7,154 nt of DNA from Helicobacteraceae bacterium (lineage in GTDB: Bacteria > Campylobacterota > Campylobacteria > Campylobacterales > Helicobacteraceae), in contig CAAGLK010000110.1 in the NCBI GenBank assembly GCA_900770765.1, positions 1 through 7,154 of the forward strand, given 5' to 3'. The notes below the pieces were generated by a model that did not search any database, was not told where the DNA came from, and saw nothing but the letters and a program-made list of their open reading frames with translations. The position numbers and the translations under genes were made by a program. Below, piece after piece: positions 5,486 to 7,154 of the stretch (its first letter is position 1; each line of letters starts with the position of its first letter).

Positions 5486-7102
5486 GTGGATTCTTTAAAT
5501 TTAGCATTGGTGGATTCTTTTGAAAATTTTGCAGATAATAAAGCTATCTTAATTAATGATGAATTTATAACTTATAGAGAGCTTGGTGCATTATCGCAAA
5601 ATCTAGCACGAATTATAAAAAAACATAACTTTATTTTTATATTTGGGTATCGCAGCTTTGAAACTTATATTAGCATAAGTGCGAGCGTTTTAACACACAC
5701 TGCTTTTATTCCGCTAAACCCTAACTTCCCGCAAGAACGCTTGGAAACAATGATTAAAAGAGTAGATTGTAATGCTTTAATTTTGTGCAAAGAATGTGTG
5801 GAATCTTTTAAAAAAATTGCTAATTTTATTAAGCCTTGTGTTGTTTATTGTTTTGACGATTTTGACTTTAAAGATGAGTTTAAACAACATACATTTATAG
5901 TTATAAATAATGCATTAAGTGCGGATTCCACTTATACTAAAGAATCCACACCTTTAGAATCCACACCTGCTTATTTGTTATTTACTAGTGGTAGCACTGG
6001 GATTCCAAAGGGTGTTTTAGTAAGTCGTGGAAATTTATTTTCTTATGTTAAGAGAATACAAAAAATTTATAATTTTTCTAAACTTGATAGAATCTCGCAA
6101 TTTTTTGACATTACATTTGATTTAAGTATGCACGATATTTTTTGTTCATTTTTAAGTGGCACTACGCTTGTGGTAATCCCTAAAAATCAGCTTTTAAATC
6201 CGCTTAAGTATATTAATAAAACACAGCTTACGGTGCTTTTTGCGCCACCTTCTTTTATAGCATATTTGCAAAAACTAAAAATATTAAAAGAAAATGTATT
6301 GCCGAATCTTAGAGCTGCCTTATTTTGCGGTGAAGCCTTACCTAGTGCATCCGCTATAGCCTTTAGCAAAGCTGCACCGCAAGCTAGTTTAGATAATTTA
6401 TATGGTCCCACAGAGGCTACCATTAGCTTTACTTTTTATCGCGTCAAAGAAGCTGGAATCTCTAATAAAATACAAGACTTAAAAGGGGAGGACATAATTC
6501 CGCTTGGATTGCCTTTATGTGGTTTAAAAATTAGTATAAGGGATGCGGAAAATAGGGAAGTAAGAAATGGTGAAATAGGTGAGATTCTGCTTGGAAGTAA
6601 AGAAAACTCACAAATTGCACTTGGATATTATAAAGATATAGAAAAGACAAAAGAGAAATTTTTTAGTGAAAATGGAGTGCAATGGTATAAAACAGGTGAT
6701 TTAGGATATTTTAATGCAACTTTAAATGCATATTGTTTTAAAGGACGCATTGATGAGCAAGTAAAGATTCAAGGCTATCGTGTGGAGCTTTTAGAAGTGG
6801 ATAAAGCTTTGCAAATCATCTCTGGCGTGCAATCTAGAGCAGTGCTATTAAGCGAAAATGGCTTGAGTGTATTAATAGGTGTAATAGAGGGGATACAAGA
6901 TGATAAAAAAGCCGTAGAGATTCTATGTGGATTAAAGAAAAAGTTACCTTTTTATATGATTCCACAAAAAATATTGTTTTTAGAATCTTTTCCGCTTAAT
7001 AGCAATGGTAAAGTAGATAGAGAAGCAATTAAGATAAAAATTCAAAATATTCTAAACGCTATTATTAGTGTTACCCCCCCCCCCCCCCCCCAAAAACAAT
7101 AA
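5486..7102 (+). CDS. Stand-alone amino-acid adenylation enzyme with poly-C 3' end
   Basis: This 538-residue protein is a member of the ANL (AMP-forming) superfamily resembling NRPS adenylation domains and DltA. It should activate a carboxylic acid, probably an amino acid, as acyl-AMP for loading on a carrier protein. Motifs: A3 LLFTSGSTGIPKG (164-176), A4 FDITFDLSMHD (207-217, D212 at the position that contacts the alpha-amino group in PheA), A5 NLYGPTE (304-310), A7 YKTGDL (401-406), A8 GRIDEQVKIQGYRVE (420-434) and A10 NSNGKVDR (505-512 region, K509 catalytic). No carrier or condensation domain is present, so the partner must be encoded elsewhere. The GTG start is chosen because AAGG (5475-5478) lies seven bases upstream. 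The last 20 or so residues end in TPPPPPQKQ, encoded by an 18-base C tract, so the C-terminus is length-variable. It resembles the amino-acid-activating enzyme (Cj1307 type) of the C. jejuni flagellin modification island; D-alanine ligase (DltA) is an alternative. The substrate is unknown. The gene is very AT-rich. Confidence 0.85.
   Translation: MDSLNLALVDSFENFADNKAILINDEFITYRELGALSQNLARIIKKHNFIFIFGYRSFETYISISASVLTHTAFIPLNPNFPQERLETMIKRVDCNALILCKECVESFKKIANFIKPCVVYCFDDFDFKDEFKQHTFIVINNALSADSTYTKESTPLESTPAYLLFTSGSTGIPKGVLVSRGNLFSYVKRIQKIYNFSKLDRISQFFDITFDLSMHDIFCSFLSGTTLVVIPKNQLLNPLKYINKTQLTVLFAPPSFIAYLQKLKILKENVLPNLRAALFCGEALPSASAIAFSKAAPQASLDNLYGPTEATISFTFYRVKEAGISNKIQDLKGEDIIPLGLPLCGLKISIRDAENREVRNGEIGEILLGSKENSQIALGYYKDIEKTKEKFFSENGVQWYKTGDLGYFNATLNAYCFKGRIDEQVKIQGYRVELLEVDKALQIISGVQSRAVLLSENGLSVLIGVIEGIQDDKKAVEILCGLKKKLPFYMIPQKILFLESFPLNSNGKVDREAIKIKIQNILNAIISVTPPPPPQKQ
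5941..5968 (+). repeat. 15-bp tandem repeat coding ESTP-ESTP
   Basis: AGAATCCACACCT occurs at 5941-5953 and again at 5956-5968, a 13-base exact match with a 15-base (five-codon) period. It encodes ESTPL-ESTPA at residues 153-161, just before the ATP-binding A3 loop. Because the unit is a multiple of three, gain or loss would keep frame. The segment is a variable surface linker in this family. Confidence 0.8.
7074..7091 (+). repeat. Poly-C tract (18 C), probable phase-variation site
   Basis: Eighteen consecutive Cs lie in the coding sequence (ACC, five CCC codons, then CAA). Long G/C homopolymers are the classical slipped-strand phase-variation sites of Campylobacter and Helicobacter surface-structure genes, and in this AT-rich sequence such a tract cannot be incidental. 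The true length in a population is likely mixed, and assembled lengths of such tracts are unreliable. Confidence 0.9.
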
Positions 7103-7118
7103 ATGACTCACACGTGCG

Positions 7119-7127
7119 TTTTTTTTT
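7119..7127 (+). repeat. T9 homopolymer downstream of the poly-C tract
   Basis: Nine Ts follow 27 bases after the C tract. An ATG at 7103-7105, directly after the adenylation stop, opens an eight-codon frame (MTHTCVFF) that ends at a TAG overlapping the tract. One extra T would carry that frame into the same open frame reached by a 19-C tract. Confidence 0.6.
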
Positions 7128-7154
7128 AGTTATTGATTTTCTTTTAAAACAAAA

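Larger units (their letters stand above)
7069..7154 (+). other. Alternate open frame reached by tract slippage
   Basis: This frame is open from 7069 to the window edge. With 19 (or 16) Cs instead of 18, the adenylation ORF would enter it and read ...PPPPPP then KTINDSHVRFFLVIDFLLKQ, with no stop in the window. With 17 Cs the ORF would end after KNNK at a TGA. I see no ribosome site for an independent start in this frame (the GTG at 7114 has none). It may be the beginning of a downstream domain or gene; 63 bases after the tract are too few to identify it. Confidence 0.35.

Noticed and set aside
5486..7102. Naming the adenylation gene dltA
   Set aside because: The motifs fit DltA-like enzymes, but no dltB, dltC or dltD is visible and the context is flagellar/housekeeping, so the symbol is not justified.
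7109..7127. CACGTG palindrome followed by T9 as a terminator
   Set aside because: The palindrome has no room for a loop and no stable stem extends from it, so it does not form a canonical intrinsic terminator.
7103..7129. Eight-codon ORF (ATG to TAG) directly after the adenylation gene
   Set aside because: No ribosome site, no recognisable product and far too short; of interest only because of the T9 run at its end.
1..7154. CRISPR array, IS element, tRNA or rRNA
   Set aside because: No spaced direct repeats, transposase-like frames, terminal inverted repeats or tRNA/rRNA signatures were seen on either strand.

Overview
The window looks like a chromosomal segment of an AT-rich campylobacterotal bacterium, most probably a Helicobacter (enterohepatic type) rather than Campylobacter. 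The grounds are the divergent dcd / accB-accC block, which I recall as conserved in H. pylori and C. jejuni, a short FlaC-type flagellin, and frequent GGAATC/GATTCC words. No sequence search was possible, so genus is an inference.

Layout. Positions 1-229 hold no gene but contain a strong 13-bp perfect hairpin, further pairing possibilities around it, and a sigma70-like -10 box just before a FUSC-family membrane protein (230-1306, +). A rho-independent terminator lies in the convergent gap before dcd (1376-1939, -), the dCTP deaminase. A short divergent promoter region separates dcd from accB (2016-2492, +) and accC (2492-3853, +), the biotin carrier and biotin carboxylase of acetyl-CoA carboxylase, which overlap by one base. 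A sigma54-type promoter (GG-N10-GC) sits across the accC stop codon and should drive flaC (3911-4663, +), a 250-residue flagellin lacking the variable outer domains. A 12-pair hairpin without a U-tract separates flaC from dapF (4724-5467, +), the diaminopimelate epimerase. Next, 18 bases on, is a GTG-started stand-alone amino-acid adenylation enzyme (5486-7102, +).

The most striking feature is an 18-base poly-C tract at 7074-7091 in the last codons of the adenylation gene. It lies after the catalytic C-terminal lysine, so length changes should not inactivate the enzyme. They would change its C-terminal tail: one added C (or two lost) opens a frame that runs past the window end, perhaps fusing the enzyme to a downstream product. 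A T9 run 27 bases further on could have a related effect.

How the genes may fit together: dcd, accBC and dapF are housekeeping genes (dTTP precursor supply, fatty acid synthesis, lysine/peptidoglycan). flaC and the tract-bearing adenylation gene look like surface/flagellar accessory functions inserted beside them. In C. jejuni, as I recall, the accC-accB-dcd block borders the flagellin glycosylation island, which contains an amino-acid-activating enzyme and many poly-G/C phase-variable genes. I therefore suspect this window is the edge of a comparable surface-modification region.
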